A DNA stretch of 64,000 bases from Acidimicrobiaceae bacterium (GTDB lineage: Bacteria; Actinomycetota; Acidimicrobiia; Acidimicrobiales; RAAP-2), in contig DAHUYG010000026.1 of assembly GCA_027315315.1 (NCBI GenBank), positions 62,001-126,000 of the forward strand, written 5' to 3'. The notes under the pieces were generated by a model. The model worked only from the letters and a program-made list of their open reading frames with translations, was not told the DNA's origin and ran no database searches. This document shows positions 28,363 through 37,019 of the stretch, piece by piece (position 1 is the stretch's first letter; the number at the start of each line of letters is the position of its first letter). The translations under genes were made by a program, and so were the position numbers.

Positions 28363-29079
28363 CTAGGGACCGATGAAGAGCCGACGGAACCCCTCGGCGT
28401 AGGGGACCCCGGCCCTCGACCCCTCCTCGGCGGCGCGGCCCCGCACCACGTCGTCGGCCCAGCTGTCGGACTCGGGCAGCTGGCTGCGGTGGCACCCGAC
28501 CGCCTCGACCTTCACGTCGATCGTCTCGGTGACATCGACGTAGACGTCGGGCTCGAGGGTGCCCGAGAGGTAGGCCACCTGGACCTGGTGTGCCGATCCA
28601 CGCTCCGGGAAGTAGTGCGGAAGGGCCGCCGCCGGCGAGAGGGCGTCGAGGAGCGCCCACCCGAGCTCGCGGTGGTCGTGGTGATTGAAATAGTGCTGCC
28701 CGAAGAAGATCGCCGTCGGATCGTGTCCGAGGACAACCTCGGGACGGATGCGCCGTATCCAGGCCACCAGCTCCGAGCGGAGCTCGGCCGTGTTCTGGAG
28801 CTCGCCATCGAGCAGCCGGAGGCTCTCGTGGGACGCGAGGCCGACGACCCCGGCGGCCGCCGCGACCTCCTCGGCCCGCACCCGGGCCAACTCTGCGGGT
28901 CTGGCGTCGGGGTCCGGCGTGCCCCTGGCCCCGTCGGCGCACACCACGAGGTGCACCGCGCAGCCGGCCTTCGCCCAACGGGCGAGGGTGCCTGCGCAGG
29001 CCACGTCGGCGTCGTCGGGGTGCGCATAGACCGCGAGCGCAGACTCGGGGACCGAATCGAGCCGCTCGACCATCGTCAA
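28363..29079 (-). CDS. PIG-L family deacetylase (LmbE-like)
   Basis: ALAVYAHPDDADVACAGTLARWAKAG...VLGHDPTAIFFGQHYFNHHDHRELGWALLDAL. Confidence 0.92.
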   Translation of the reverse strand: MTMVERLDSVPESALAVYAHPDDADVACAGTLARWAKAGCAVHLVVCADGARGTPDPDARPAELARVRAEEVAAAAGVVGLASHESLRLLDGELQNTAELRSELVAWIRRIRPEVVLGHDPTAIFFGQHYFNHHDHRELGWALLDALSPAAALPHYFPERGSAHQVQVAYLSGTLEPDVYVDVTETIDVKVEAVGCHRSQLPESDSWADDVVRGRAAEEGSRAGVPYAEGFRRLFIGP

Positions 29080-29546
29080 CCGCGTTGTTTGGGCTCGGTG
29101 GTCTTGGACAACAGACCGACCTCGCGCTCGAAGTCACCCACGTCCTCGAACCCCTTGTACACGCTCGCGAAGCGCACGTAGGCCACGTCGTCGAGTGCCT
29201 TCAGCTGTTCGAGCACCGCCAGGCCGACCTGTTGGGAGCTGGGCTCGTTGCCCCGCTCGCGCAGGGTGTCCTCGACGCGCTGTGCGAGCTCGGCCATCGC
29301 CTCCTCGGATACCGGGCGGTTCTTGCAGGCCGCTCGCACCCCGGCGACGATCTTGGTGCGGTCGAAGGGTTCCCGATCTCCGGTCCGCTTCACGACCCAG
29401 ACGGGCAGCTCGTCCACGCGCTCAAAGGTGGTGAACCGCCGGGCGCAGCTCAGACACTCCCGCCGCCTCCGGATCGCCGCGCCCTCGTCGGCCAGTCGCG
29501 AGTCGACCACGCGGTCGTCGTCGACCGAGCACCACGGACACCGCAC
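29076..29546 (-). CDS. nrdR: Transcriptional repressor NrdR
   Basis: MRCPWCSVDDDRVVDSRLADEGAAIRRRRECLSCARRFTTFERV zinc ribbon plus ATP-cone. Confidence 0.97.
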   Translation of the reverse strand: MRCPWCSVDDDRVVDSRLADEGAAIRRRRECLSCARRFTTFERVDELPVWVVKRTGDREPFDRTKIVAGVRAACKNRPVSEEAMAELAQRVEDTLRERGNEPSSQQVGLAVLEQLKALDDVAYVRFASVYKGFEDVGDFEREVGLLSKTTEPKQRG

Positions 29547-29594
29547 CGCCCCGACGTTACTTCGCGTGCCTTTGCCCCCCGCCGGCGCCGGCGC

Positions 29595-30029
29595 TCAGGG
29601 AAGGACGATGTGCTCGCCCACGACGACGGTGCTCGAGCCGGTCTGCGCCACCATCTCGGCCAGCAGCGGGCCGGGCCTCGAGGGATCGAGACGCCCGGCG
29701 ATCGACGCCAGGGTGTCACCGGATCGCACCGTGTAGATCTCGCCCGCCACCAGCCGTGGCGTGGTCGTCCCAGCGAGCGCCGCGACCGGGACGGCGAGCC
29801 CGCCGAGGAGGCCCAGGAGCACTGCGACCAGGGCGGTACGGCGCAACCGGGCCCGGCGGGCCGGCGAGAGGGCCAGCGAAGCCGGAGCGCCCGGGGGACC
29901 CGCAACCACCTGCGCACCCGGGTCCGCCGCCCGGCTGTTCCCGCCGGGGATTGGGACCAGCCGGAGCGCCGGCCCGGTGTCAGTGAGGGCGTCCAGGTCC
30001 TCCCAACCGGGCAGCGGGGCGATCGCCAT
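29595..30029 (-). CDS. LysM-domain membrane protein
   Basis: TM segment plus EIYTVRSGDTLASIAGRLDPSRPGPLLAEMVAQTG; located between nrdR and lexA as in many actinobacteria. Confidence 0.85.
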   Translation of the reverse strand: MAIAPLPGWEDLDALTDTGPALRLVPIPGGNSRAADPGAQVVAGPPGAPASLALSPARRARLRRTALVAVLLGLLGGLAVPVAALAGTTTPRLVAGEIYTVRSGDTLASIAGRLDPSRPGPLLAEMVAQTGSSTVVVGEHIVLP

Positions 30030-30070
30030 CAGGCCGATCCCCCTCGGGCCGGCACCGACCCCCCGATTGT

Positions 30071-30084
30071 CGAACGTCTGTTCG
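30071..30084. promoter_or_regulatory. LexA (SOS) box 1 CGAACGTCTGTTCG
   Basis: Actinobacterial CGAAC-N4-GTTCG consensus. Confidence 0.9.
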
Positions 30085-30103
30085 CCACATCGCTATCTCA
30101 CCA

Positions 30104-30117
30104 CGAACATCTGTTCG
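30104..30117. promoter_or_regulatory. LexA (SOS) box 2 CGAACATCTGTTCG
   Basis: Consensus match; occupies the spacer of a TTGACA-N17-TGAGAT promoter reading toward the LysM gene. Confidence 0.9.
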
Positions 30118-30131
30118 TGTCAAGGAAATCT

Positions 30132-30145
30132 CGAACAGATGTTTG
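30132..30145. promoter_or_regulatory. LexA (SOS) box 3 CGAACAGATGTTTG
   Basis: Overlaps TTGTAT (-35-like, 30143-30148) of the lexA promoter. Confidence 0.85.
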
Positions 30146-30178
30146 TATCGGCCGCCGGGGTTCTGTATTGTCGCTCGG

Positions 30179-30192
30179 CAAACACCTGTTCG
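30179..30192. promoter_or_regulatory. LexA (SOS) box 4 CAAACACCTGTTCG
   Basis: Just downstream of TATTGT (-10-like, 30166-30171), covering the expected TSS. Confidence 0.85.
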
Positions 30193-30238
30193 CCGATCCC
30201 CCAACCAGGGATCGGTTGACCGCACGGAGGGAGACCAG

Positions 30239-30868
30239 GTGGCCGAGACCCTGAGCGGGAAGCGGCGGGAAATCCTCGACTTCATCGCCGGCTGCCTGCG
30301 CGAGCGCGGCTATCCGCCCTCGGTGCGCGAGATCGGCGAGGCGGTCGGGCTCAACTCCTCGGCGACGGTGCACACCCACCTCGCAGTGCTCCAGCGTGAG
30401 GGGTTCCTCGAGCGCGACCCGACGAAGCCGCGGGCGATCAAGGTGCGCTACGACCCCTCCTCCAAGGCCGCCGTCGAGCCCGACCGGGTGCGCCACGTGC
30501 CGCTGGTGGGCGACGTCGCGGCCGGCACCGGCGTCCTCGCGCTCGAACGGGTCGAGGAGGTCTTCCCGCTGCCCGAGACCTTCACCGGCACCGGCCCGAC
30601 ATTCATGCTTCGGGTCCGCGGGGACTCGATGGTCGAGGCCGGGATCCTCGATGGGGACTACGTGGTGGTTCGCCACCAAGAGGACGCCGAGAACGGCGAC
30701 GTGGTCGTGGCCGGCATCCCCGACGAGGAGGCCACGGTCAAGGTGTTCGCGCGCAAGCGGGGCAAGATCGTGCTCTCCCCGGCCAACTCGGCAATGGCCC
30801 CCATGTCCTTCGAGCCCGACGAGGTGTCGGTCTACGGCAGGGTGCTGACGGTCCTCCGCCGGCTGTAG
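30239..30868 (+). CDS. lexA: LexA repressor
   Basis: GTG at 30239 after GGAGGGAG; VAETLSGKRREILDFIAGCLRERGYPPSVREIGEAVGLNSSATVHTHLAVLQREGFL; S24 peptidase GDSMVEAGILDGDYVVVR. Confidence 0.96.
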   Translation: MAETLSGKRREILDFIAGCLRERGYPPSVREIGEAVGLNSSATVHTHLAVLQREGFLERDPTKPRAIKVRYDPSSKAAVEPDRVRHVPLVGDVAAGTGVLALERVEEVFPLPETFTGTGPTFMLRVRGDSMVEAGILDGDYVVVRHQEDAENGDVVVAGIPDEEATVKVFARKRGKIVLSPANSAMAPMSFEPDEVSVYGRVLTVLRRL

Positions 30869-30869
30869 C

Positions 30870-31937
30870 TCATCGACCGATCAGCGCTGCGAGCCTCGAC
30901 CAGGCGGCATCGAGCGATTCCCTGGTGACGTGCTCGTCGGCCTGGTGGGCGAGATCGGGATCGCCCGGTCCAAAGTTGGTGGCCGGGATGCCGTGGGCTG
31001 CGAAGGTCGCGACGTCGGTCCACCCGAGCTTGGCCCGCGGCGGTTGCCCGGTGGCGGCGAGCAGCCTCGCGAGCACCGGATGCGTCAGCTTCGGATGGGC
31101 ACTCGGCGCCGTGTCGAGCACTTCGTAGGAGTCGCCCTGCCCCGGATCGATGAGATCGCCGAACAGCTCGCGCAGGTAGCTTCGGGCGAGCTGTTCGTCC
31201 CGGTCGGGGGCGAAGCGGAAGTTGACGGCGATCTGGACCCGATCGGGCACCACGTTGGCGGCGACCCCGCCCTCGATGCCGACCACCGACAGCCGCTCGG
31301 TGTACTCACAGCCGTCGAGCACGACCGAGCGGGGCTCCCATGTCGCGACCAGCGCGATCAGCGGTGCGGCCCGGTGGATGGCGTTGCGCCCGAGGTGCGC
31401 GCGGGCCGTGTGGGCCCGCTTGCCCCCGAGCACGATGCGCACCTTGACCGCGCCCTGGCATCCCGCCTCGACGAGGCTCGCCGTCGGCTCGCAGAGGATC
31501 GCGGCGTCCGCCTTGAGGAGCTCGGGGCGATCCTCGAAGAGCTGCACCAGCCCGTTCTCGGACCGATCGATCTCCTCGCCCCGGTAGAAGCACCAGGTCA
31601 GGTCGTATTCCGGCTCGGCGACGGTCGTCGCGAGCTCGAGCATGATCGCGACGCCCCCCTTCATGTCGCACGATCCGAGCCCGAAGAGGGTGTCGCCCTC
31701 GACCCGCGGCTCGGCGTTGCCGGCCACCGGCACCGTGTCGAGGTGCCCGGCGATCGCGACCCGCTCGGCGCGTCCGAGCTCGGTGCGGGCGATGACGTTG
31801 TCACCGATCCGCTCCACGCCGAGCCACGGCGTGGAGCGCAATGCGGCCTCGACGTGATCGGCGATGGCCTGCTCGTTGCGGGAGACCGAGGGGATGGCGA
31901 CGAGCTCGGCGGTCTTCTCGACCAGGTCCGGCGTCAC
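30870..31937 (-). CDS. dapE: Succinyl-diaminopimelate desuccinylase (M20 peptidase)
   Basis: AIAGHLDTVPVAGNAEPRVEGDTLFGLGSCDMKGGVAIMLELA; GTG start at 31937 overlaps the dapD stop. N-terminal part of the track ORF is a shadow. Confidence 0.9.
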   Translation of the reverse strand: MTPDLVEKTAELVAIPSVSRNEQAIADHVEAALRSTPWLGVERIGDNVIARTELGRAERVAIAGHLDTVPVAGNAEPRVEGDTLFGLGSCDMKGGVAIMLELATTVAEPEYDLTWCFYRGEEIDRSENGLVQLFEDRPELLKADAAILCEPTASLVEAGCQGAVKVRIVLGGKRAHTARAHLGRNAIHRAAPLIALVATWEPRSVVLDGCEYTERLSVVGIEGGVAANVVPDRVQIAVNFRFAPDRDEQLARSYLRELFGDLIDPGQGDSYEVLDTAPSAHPKLTHPVLARLLAATGQPPRAKLGWTDVATFAAHGIPATNFGPGDPDLAHQADEHVTRESLDAAWSRLAALIGR

Positions 31938-32770
31938 GCGCTCACGCCGTGCTGGCGCAGGATCTCGTTCAACTGCGACTTGTCGTGCCGCTCTCCGGTG
32001 GTCAGCCGCCTGATGACGAGGACGCAGGGCAAGAAGAACTCGCCCCCCGGGTAGCGGCGCTTCCGGTTGGCCGGGACGGCCACGCACCACGGGGGCACGA
32101 CGCCCCGGCTGAGCTCCTCGCCGGTCTCGGCGTCGATCACCGGGATGCCCGGGTTCAAGATGGTGCCCTCGCTCAGCACCGAGCCCTCCCCCACTCTCGC
32201 CCCCTGCGTCACCATGGAGCGGCTGCCGATCATCGCGTCGTCCCCGATCACCACCGGGACCGCATTGGGGGGCTCGAGCACCCCCCCGATGCCGACCCCC
32301 CCCGAGAGGTGGACCCGGGCGCCGATCTGGGCGCAGGACCCGACGGTCTCCCAGGTGTCGACCATCGACCGCTCGCCCACGTACGCGCCGATGTTCACGT
32401 AGCTCGGCATCAGCACGACGCCGGGCGCGAGGTACGAGCCCCACCTGGCCGAGCCGCCCGGGACGACCCGGACCCCCGAGGCGGCGAAGTCCCTCTTGAG
32501 CGGCAGGCGGTCCGCGTACTCGAAGGGTCCGACCTCGATCGTCTGCAGCTCGCGCAGGGCGAAGACGAGCAGGATCGCCTTCTTCAGCCACTCGTGCACG
32601 ACGACCTCGTCGTCGGGCCCGATCTCGGCCACCCGGGCCTCGCCCGAGTCGAGCAGGCCGATCGCCTCCTCGACCCTCGCCAGGGCCTCCTTGTCGGAGG
32701 GCCCGAGCTCCGAGATGCGCTCGTAGAGGGCCTCGATGTCGCGCTCGAGCGGCCCGGGGGTGGGATCCAT
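31934..32770 (-). CDS. dapD: 2,3,4,5-tetrahydropyridine-2,6-dicarboxylate N-succinyltransferase
   Basis: Left-handed beta-helix hexapeptides: GSCAQIGARVHLSGGVGIGGVLEPPNAVPVVIGDDAMIGSRSMVTQGARVGEGSVLSEGTILNPGIPVIDAETGE. Confidence 0.93.
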   Translation of the reverse strand: MDPTPGPLERDIEALYERISELGPSDKEALARVEEAIGLLDSGEARVAEIGPDDEVVVHEWLKKAILLVFALRELQTIEVGPFEYADRLPLKRDFAASGVRVVPGGSARWGSYLAPGVVLMPSYVNIGAYVGERSMVDTWETVGSCAQIGARVHLSGGVGIGGVLEPPNAVPVVIGDDAMIGSRSMVTQGARVGEGSVLSEGTILNPGIPVIDAETGEELSRGVVPPWCVAVPANRKRRYPGGEFFLPCVLVIRRLTTGERHDKSQLNEILRQHGVSA

Positions 32771-32808
32771 GCGCCAGATGGTACTGAGGGTCGGCGGTGC
32801 GGCCCGGC

Positions 32809-33954
32809 TCAGCCGGCCGCCGACCAGCCCGAGGCGGCGAGCCGCGCTGCAGCCAGGGCCAGGCGCTCCATGGGCTGGACGACGGCGACCCGGACGTGGC
32901 CGGCGCCGTCGGGCCCGTAGAACTCGCCAGGGCTGACGAGCAGGCCGGCGTGGCGGGCCAGCGCCTCGGTGAGTGCCCAGCCGTCCCCCAGGGACCCGGG
33001 CACCGGCACCCAGAGGTAGAAGCTCCCCTCGGGGAGGCTGACCGGGCAGCCGGCCGCCCCGAGCGCGGCCGCCATCGCCGCGAGCCGTTCGAGGTACCGC
33101 TCCCGCTGCTCGGCGACGTGCCGGTCGTCGCCGAGCGCTGCGACCGCGCCGGCCTGGACCGGTCCGGGCACCATCAGTCCGGCGTGGCGCCGCAGCTCGG
33201 TCAGATAGGTGACGAGCTCGGGGTCCCCGGCGTAGAAGCCGACCCGCGCGCCGGCCAGGTTCGAGCGCTTGGACAGCGAGTGCACCGCCAGGACCCCCTC
33301 GGTCCCGTGCTCGAGGATGGAGCGGGCCGGCCCGCTCCAGGTGAACTCGCTGTAGCACTCGTCGGAGAGCACCGGCACGCCGTGGCGGCGTCCCCAGGCG
33401 GCCGCCGCCGCAAGGTCGTCCAGGCCGCCGGTCGGGTTCGACGGCGAGTTGCTCCAGAGGGCGAGCGCCCGCTCGGCGTCGGCCGGGTCGATCCGTTCGA
33501 GGTCGAGGCCCGAACCGTCGGGGTCCCGTGGCGCCACGGGCACCGGTCGACACCCGGCAAGCATCGCCCCCATGGCATAGGTCGGGTAGGAGACCGCCGG
33601 GTAAAGCAACACGTCGCGACCGGGGTCGCGCAGGTGCAGGTACTGGGCGACCGAGGCCACGAACTCCTTGGTCCCGACGCACGCGGAGACCCCCTCGATC
33701 CCGATCTCGACCCCGAAGCGTCGCCCCATCCACGCACAGGCCGCCCGGCGGAGGGCGCCGCTCCCGGCCGATTCGGGATAGCCGCGCTCGGTACCCGAGC
33801 TCGCCATCGCCGAGAGCACGAAGTCCGGCGGCGGGTCGCACGGCGTGCCGACCGAGCAGTCGACCATGCCCCCCTCGTGGGCACGGGCGAGCTTCTCCAC
33901 GTCGCGGAGGCGATGGAAGGGGTACGGCGGCGGCTCGAAGCCCCCCGGGCTCAC
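32809..33954 (-). CDS. dapC: Class I/II aminotransferase, probable succinyldiaminopimelate transaminase
   Basis: VSPGGFEPPPYPFHRL...VCVGTKEFVASVAQYLHLRDPGRDVLLYPAVSYPTYAMGAMLAG...LWSNSPSNPTGGL...HSLSKRSNLAGARVGFYAGD; GTG start overlaps the hflX stop. Confidence 0.88.
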   Translation of the reverse strand: MSPGGFEPPPYPFHRLRDVEKLARAHEGGMVDCSVGTPCDPPPDFVLSAMASSGTERGYPESAGSGALRRAACAWMGRRFGVEIGIEGVSACVGTKEFVASVAQYLHLRDPGRDVLLYPAVSYPTYAMGAMLAGCRPVPVAPRDPDGSGLDLERIDPADAERALALWSNSPSNPTGGLDDLAAAAAWGRRHGVPVLSDECYSEFTWSGPARSILEHGTEGVLAVHSLSKRSNLAGARVGFYAGDPELVTYLTELRRHAGLMVPGPVQAGAVAALGDDRHVAEQRERYLERLAAMAAALGAAGCPVSLPEGSFYLWVPVPGSLGDGWALTEALARHAGLLVSPGEFYGPDGAGHVRVAVVQPMERLALAAARLAASGWSAAG

Positions 33955-35231
33955 GACGCCGCCACGAACTCGGAGAACCTGGCCCGGCCGGCCTCGTCGA
34001 GGAGCACCGTCAGGGTGGCCGCGTCCTCGCCGGCCTCCTGGTCGACCACCTCGCCCTCCCGATGGACTGCGGCGAGCACGTCGCCCCGGGCATAGGGGAT
34101 GACCAGGCGGACGACCCGGTCGCTCAGGCGCACCCGGTCGGCGACCGCCCGCAGGAACCCGCCGATCCCCTCGCCGGTCATCGCCGAGATGCACACCGCC
34201 CCCTCGTGCTTGGAGAGGAGCCGGGCGGCGTCGGGCGCCCGGTCGAGCTTGTTGACGACCAGGAGCTCGGGGATCTCGCCGGCACCGATCTCGGCCAGGA
34301 CCGCCCGCACCGCCGCCATCTGGCCCTCGGGGTCGCCGGCCGAGCCGTCGACGACGTGGACGAGGAGGTCGGCCAGGGTGATCGACTGCAGCGTCGAGTG
34401 GAACGCCTCGACGAGTTGGTGCGGCAGCTTGCGCACGAACCCGACGGTGTCGGTCACGAGCACCGTTTCGCCGCCGGGCAGCGCGAGCTGGCGGGTGCGA
34501 GGGTCGAGGGTCGAGAAGAGCCGGTTCTCGGTGAGCACGCCGGCCCCCGTGAGCCGGTTGAGCAGCGTCGACTTGCCGGCGTTGGTGTACCCGACGAGTG
34601 CGAGCTCCCGAAAGCGCGACCTCGTCCGGGCCCGTCGCTGCACCCCCCTCGTCCGCCCGACCTGGGCGAGGTCCGCCTCGAGCCGGTGCATCCGCCGGAC
34701 GAGCCGGCGGCGGTCGACCTCGAGCTGGGTCTCGCCCGGACCGCGGGTGCCGATCCCGCCGGCCTGCTGGCTGAGGGCGTGGCCGCGACCGCGCAGGCGG
34801 GGCAGGCGGTAGCGCAGGAGCGCCAGCTCGACCTGGGCCTTGCCCTCGGGGGTCCGGGCGTTCTGGGCGAAGATGTCGAGGATCACCGCGGTCCGGTCGA
34901 TCGCCGTGCGCCCGAGGATCGCCTCCAGGTTCCGCTGCTGGGCCGGCGTGAGCTCCTCGTCGAAGACCACGGTGTCGGCGTCGACGGTCCTGCTCACCTC
35001 GGCCAGCTCCTCGGCCTTCCCCCGGCCGACGAAGGTGGCCGAGTCCGGGCGGTCGCGGCGCTGGACCACGCGCGCCGCAACGTCGGCGCCGGCGGTGTCG
35101 ACGAGGAGCGCGAGCTCGTCGAGCCCCGACTCCACCTCGTCGAGCTCGGTGCCGGGCAGCGCCACGCCGACGAGGACGATGCGCTCCCGGAAGCTCCGTT
35201 CGATGATGCTGCCGGGGAACTGCTGGCTCAC
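33951..35231 (-). CDS. hflX: GTPase HflX
   Basis: GGIGTRGPGETQLEVDRRRL, ALVGYTNAGKSTLLNRLTGA, DTVGFVRKLPHQLVEAFHSTL. Confidence 0.95.
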   Translation of the reverse strand: MSQQFPGSIIERSFRERIVLVGVALPGTELDEVESGLDELALLVDTAGADVAARVVQRRDRPDSATFVGRGKAEELAEVSRTVDADTVVFDEELTPAQQRNLEAILGRTAIDRTAVILDIFAQNARTPEGKAQVELALLRYRLPRLRGRGHALSQQAGGIGTRGPGETQLEVDRRRLVRRMHRLEADLAQVGRTRGVQRRARTRSRFRELALVGYTNAGKSTLLNRLTGAGVLTENRLFSTLDPRTRQLALPGGETVLVTDTVGFVRKLPHQLVEAFHSTLQSITLADLLVHVVDGSAGDPEGQMAAVRAVLAEIGAGEIPELLVVNKLDRAPDAARLLSKHEGAVCISAMTGEGIGGFLRAVADRVRLSDRVVRLVIPYARGDVLAAVHREGEVVDQEAGEDAATLTVLLDEAGRARFSEFVAAS

Positions 35232-36049
35232 GACAAGCCCTCCCGGTCGACGACGACGTCGGCGACGTGACGGACCGGGCCGCCGAGGCGCACCGGGTCT
35301 CCCTCGGTGGCCCCGAGGGAGACCTCGAGGGTCCCGCCGGGATTCCGGACCCGGACCCTCTCCCCGACGATGCCCCAGAAACGGGCGACGGCGGCCGCGG
35401 CGCAGCTGCCGCTGCCGCACGCCCAGGTCTCCCCCACCCCACGCTCGAAGACCCGCATCGTGAGTTCGTCGTCGCCGGGCCCGGGGGCCACGAACTCCAC
35501 GTTGATGCCCTCGGCGAACCCGGCGGCCAGCTCGGCCCCGACCCGGGGCACGTCGATCGTCGCCGGGTCCTCGCAGCGCACCACGAGGTGCGGGTTGCCG
35601 GCGTCGGCCCGCTGCATCTCGAGCCCGTCGCTCGAGGTCGAGGGGCCACCCACGAGTCGCACCCCGGCCAGCTCGACCTCTGCGAACCCGGGGGCTCCGG
35701 GCTCGCCGGCGCGGTACTCGACCCTGGCCGGCCCGCCGCCGGTGGCCACGCCGAAGCGGCCACCTGGCACCAGTCCCGCCTCGACCGCCGCCTGGGCCAG
35801 GCATCGCAGCCCGTTGCCGCTCGTCTCGGCGACGCTCCCGTCCGCGTTTCGAAGCTCCATCGTGAGCTCGGCTCCCCCGCCGCCGAGCGTGATGCGGATC
35901 ACCCCGTCGGCACCCACCCCCCGGCGGCGGTCACAGAGGTTGCGCACCTCGCTCTCCGAGAGCGCGACCCGGTCCTCGGGGTCGACCAGCACCAGGAAGT
36001 CGTTGCCGGCGCCCTCATGCTTGGAGAGTCGCAGGGTCTCGGGGGCCAC
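35228..36049 (-). CDS. dapF: Diaminopimelate epimerase
   Basis: LSKHEGAGNDFLVLVDP, ETSGNGLRCLAQAAVEAGL, GVGETWACGSGSCAAAAVA (both catalytic Cys motifs). Confidence 0.94.
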   Translation of the reverse strand: MAPETLRLSKHEGAGNDFLVLVDPEDRVALSESEVRNLCDRRRGVGADGVIRITLGGGGAELTMELRNADGSVAETSGNGLRCLAQAAVEAGLVPGGRFGVATGGGPARVEYRAGEPGAPGFAEVELAGVRLVGGPSTSSDGLEMQRADAGNPHLVVRCEDPATIDVPRVGAELAAGFAEGINVEFVAPGPGDDELTMRVFERGVGETWACGSGSCAAAAVARFWGIVGERVRVRNPGGTLEVSLGATEGDPVRLGGPVRHVADVVVDREGLS

Positions 36050-36053
36050 CTTC

Positions 36054-37019
36054 TTAGTCTCGCACCCGCCCTGTGGCGCCCGAGCGGGGCGAGCGGTCGA
36101 GGAGCTGCCCGACGCCGAGCGCGGGGTCCTCTCCGGGCGCGAGCCAACTGATGCGGGGGTCGCGGCGGAACCACGCCCACTGCCGGCGGGCGAGGGCCCG
36201 GGTGCGCTGGGCCACCCGCTCGAGCGCCTCCTCGAGGCCGCACGCCCCCTCGAGATGCTCGAGCAGCTCCTTGTAGCCGAGCGCCTGGCGGGCCGTGCGC
36301 GACAGCCCACCGGGCCGCTCGGCCAGGGCGCGCACCTCCTCCAGCCACCCCGCCTCCAACCACCGGCCGAGGCGCTCCTCGATCCGACGATCGACCGCCG
36401 CGGGTTGAAAGGCGATCCCGATCTGCTGGAAGCGCGTCGGCCGATAGCGCTCGAGCCCCGGGCCGAAGGAGGAGAACGGCCGGCCCGAACCAATCGTCAC
36501 CTCGAGGGCGCGGACGATCCGCCTGCGGTTGTCGGGCCCGATGCGCGACGCCCCGAGCGGGTCGAGCGCGACAAGCCGGGCGTGGAGGGCGGCGGGGCCA
36601 CCGACCTCGGCCTCCGCGTCGAGCGCCGCCGCGACGTCGGGGTAGCGACCCGGCAGCGAGAGGTCGTCGACCACGGCCCGCACATAGAGCCCGGTCCCGC
36701 CCACGAGGAGGGCCCGCGCGCCGCGCTCCTCGATGTGGGCGAGCGCCCGGCCGGCGGCGGCCTTGAACATGGAGACCGTGAACTCCTCGTTGGGCTCGAC
36801 GAGGTCGAGGAGGTGGTGCGTGACGCGGGCGCGCTCGGCCGCGGTGGGCTTGGCGGTCGCGACGTCCATGCCCCGGTAGACGGTCATCGAGTCGACGGCC
36901 AGGATCTCGACGTCGGGGCGCGACGACGCCGCCTCGAACGCGGCCGTCGACTTGCCCGAGGCGGTGGTCCCGACCAGGACGACGGGGGTGGCCCCGGCGC
37001 GGGACCGGCCGGCGGTCAG
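36054..37019 (-). CDS. miaA: tRNA dimethylallyltransferase, probable CTG start
   Basis: VVLVGTTASGKSTAAFEAA, DSMTVYRGMDVATAKP, LLVGGTGLYVRAVVDDL. In-frame CTG at 37019 forms CTGA with the miaB stop; no ATG/GTG/TTG near the P-loop. Confidence 0.9.
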   Translation of the reverse strand: MTAGRSRAGATPVVLVGTTASGKSTAAFEAASSRPDVEILAVDSMTVYRGMDVATAKPTAAERARVTHHLLDLVEPNEEFTVSMFKAAAGRALAHIEERGARALLVGGTGLYVRAVVDDLSLPGRYPDVAAALDAEAEVGGPAALHARLVALDPLGASRIGPDNRRRIVRALEVTIGSGRPFSSFGPGLERYRPTRFQQIGIAFQPAAVDRRIEERLGRWLEAGWLEEVRALAERPGGLSRTARQALGYKELLEHLEGACGLEEALERVAQRTRALARRQWAWFRRDPRISWLAPGEDPALGVGQLLDRSPRSGATGRVRD

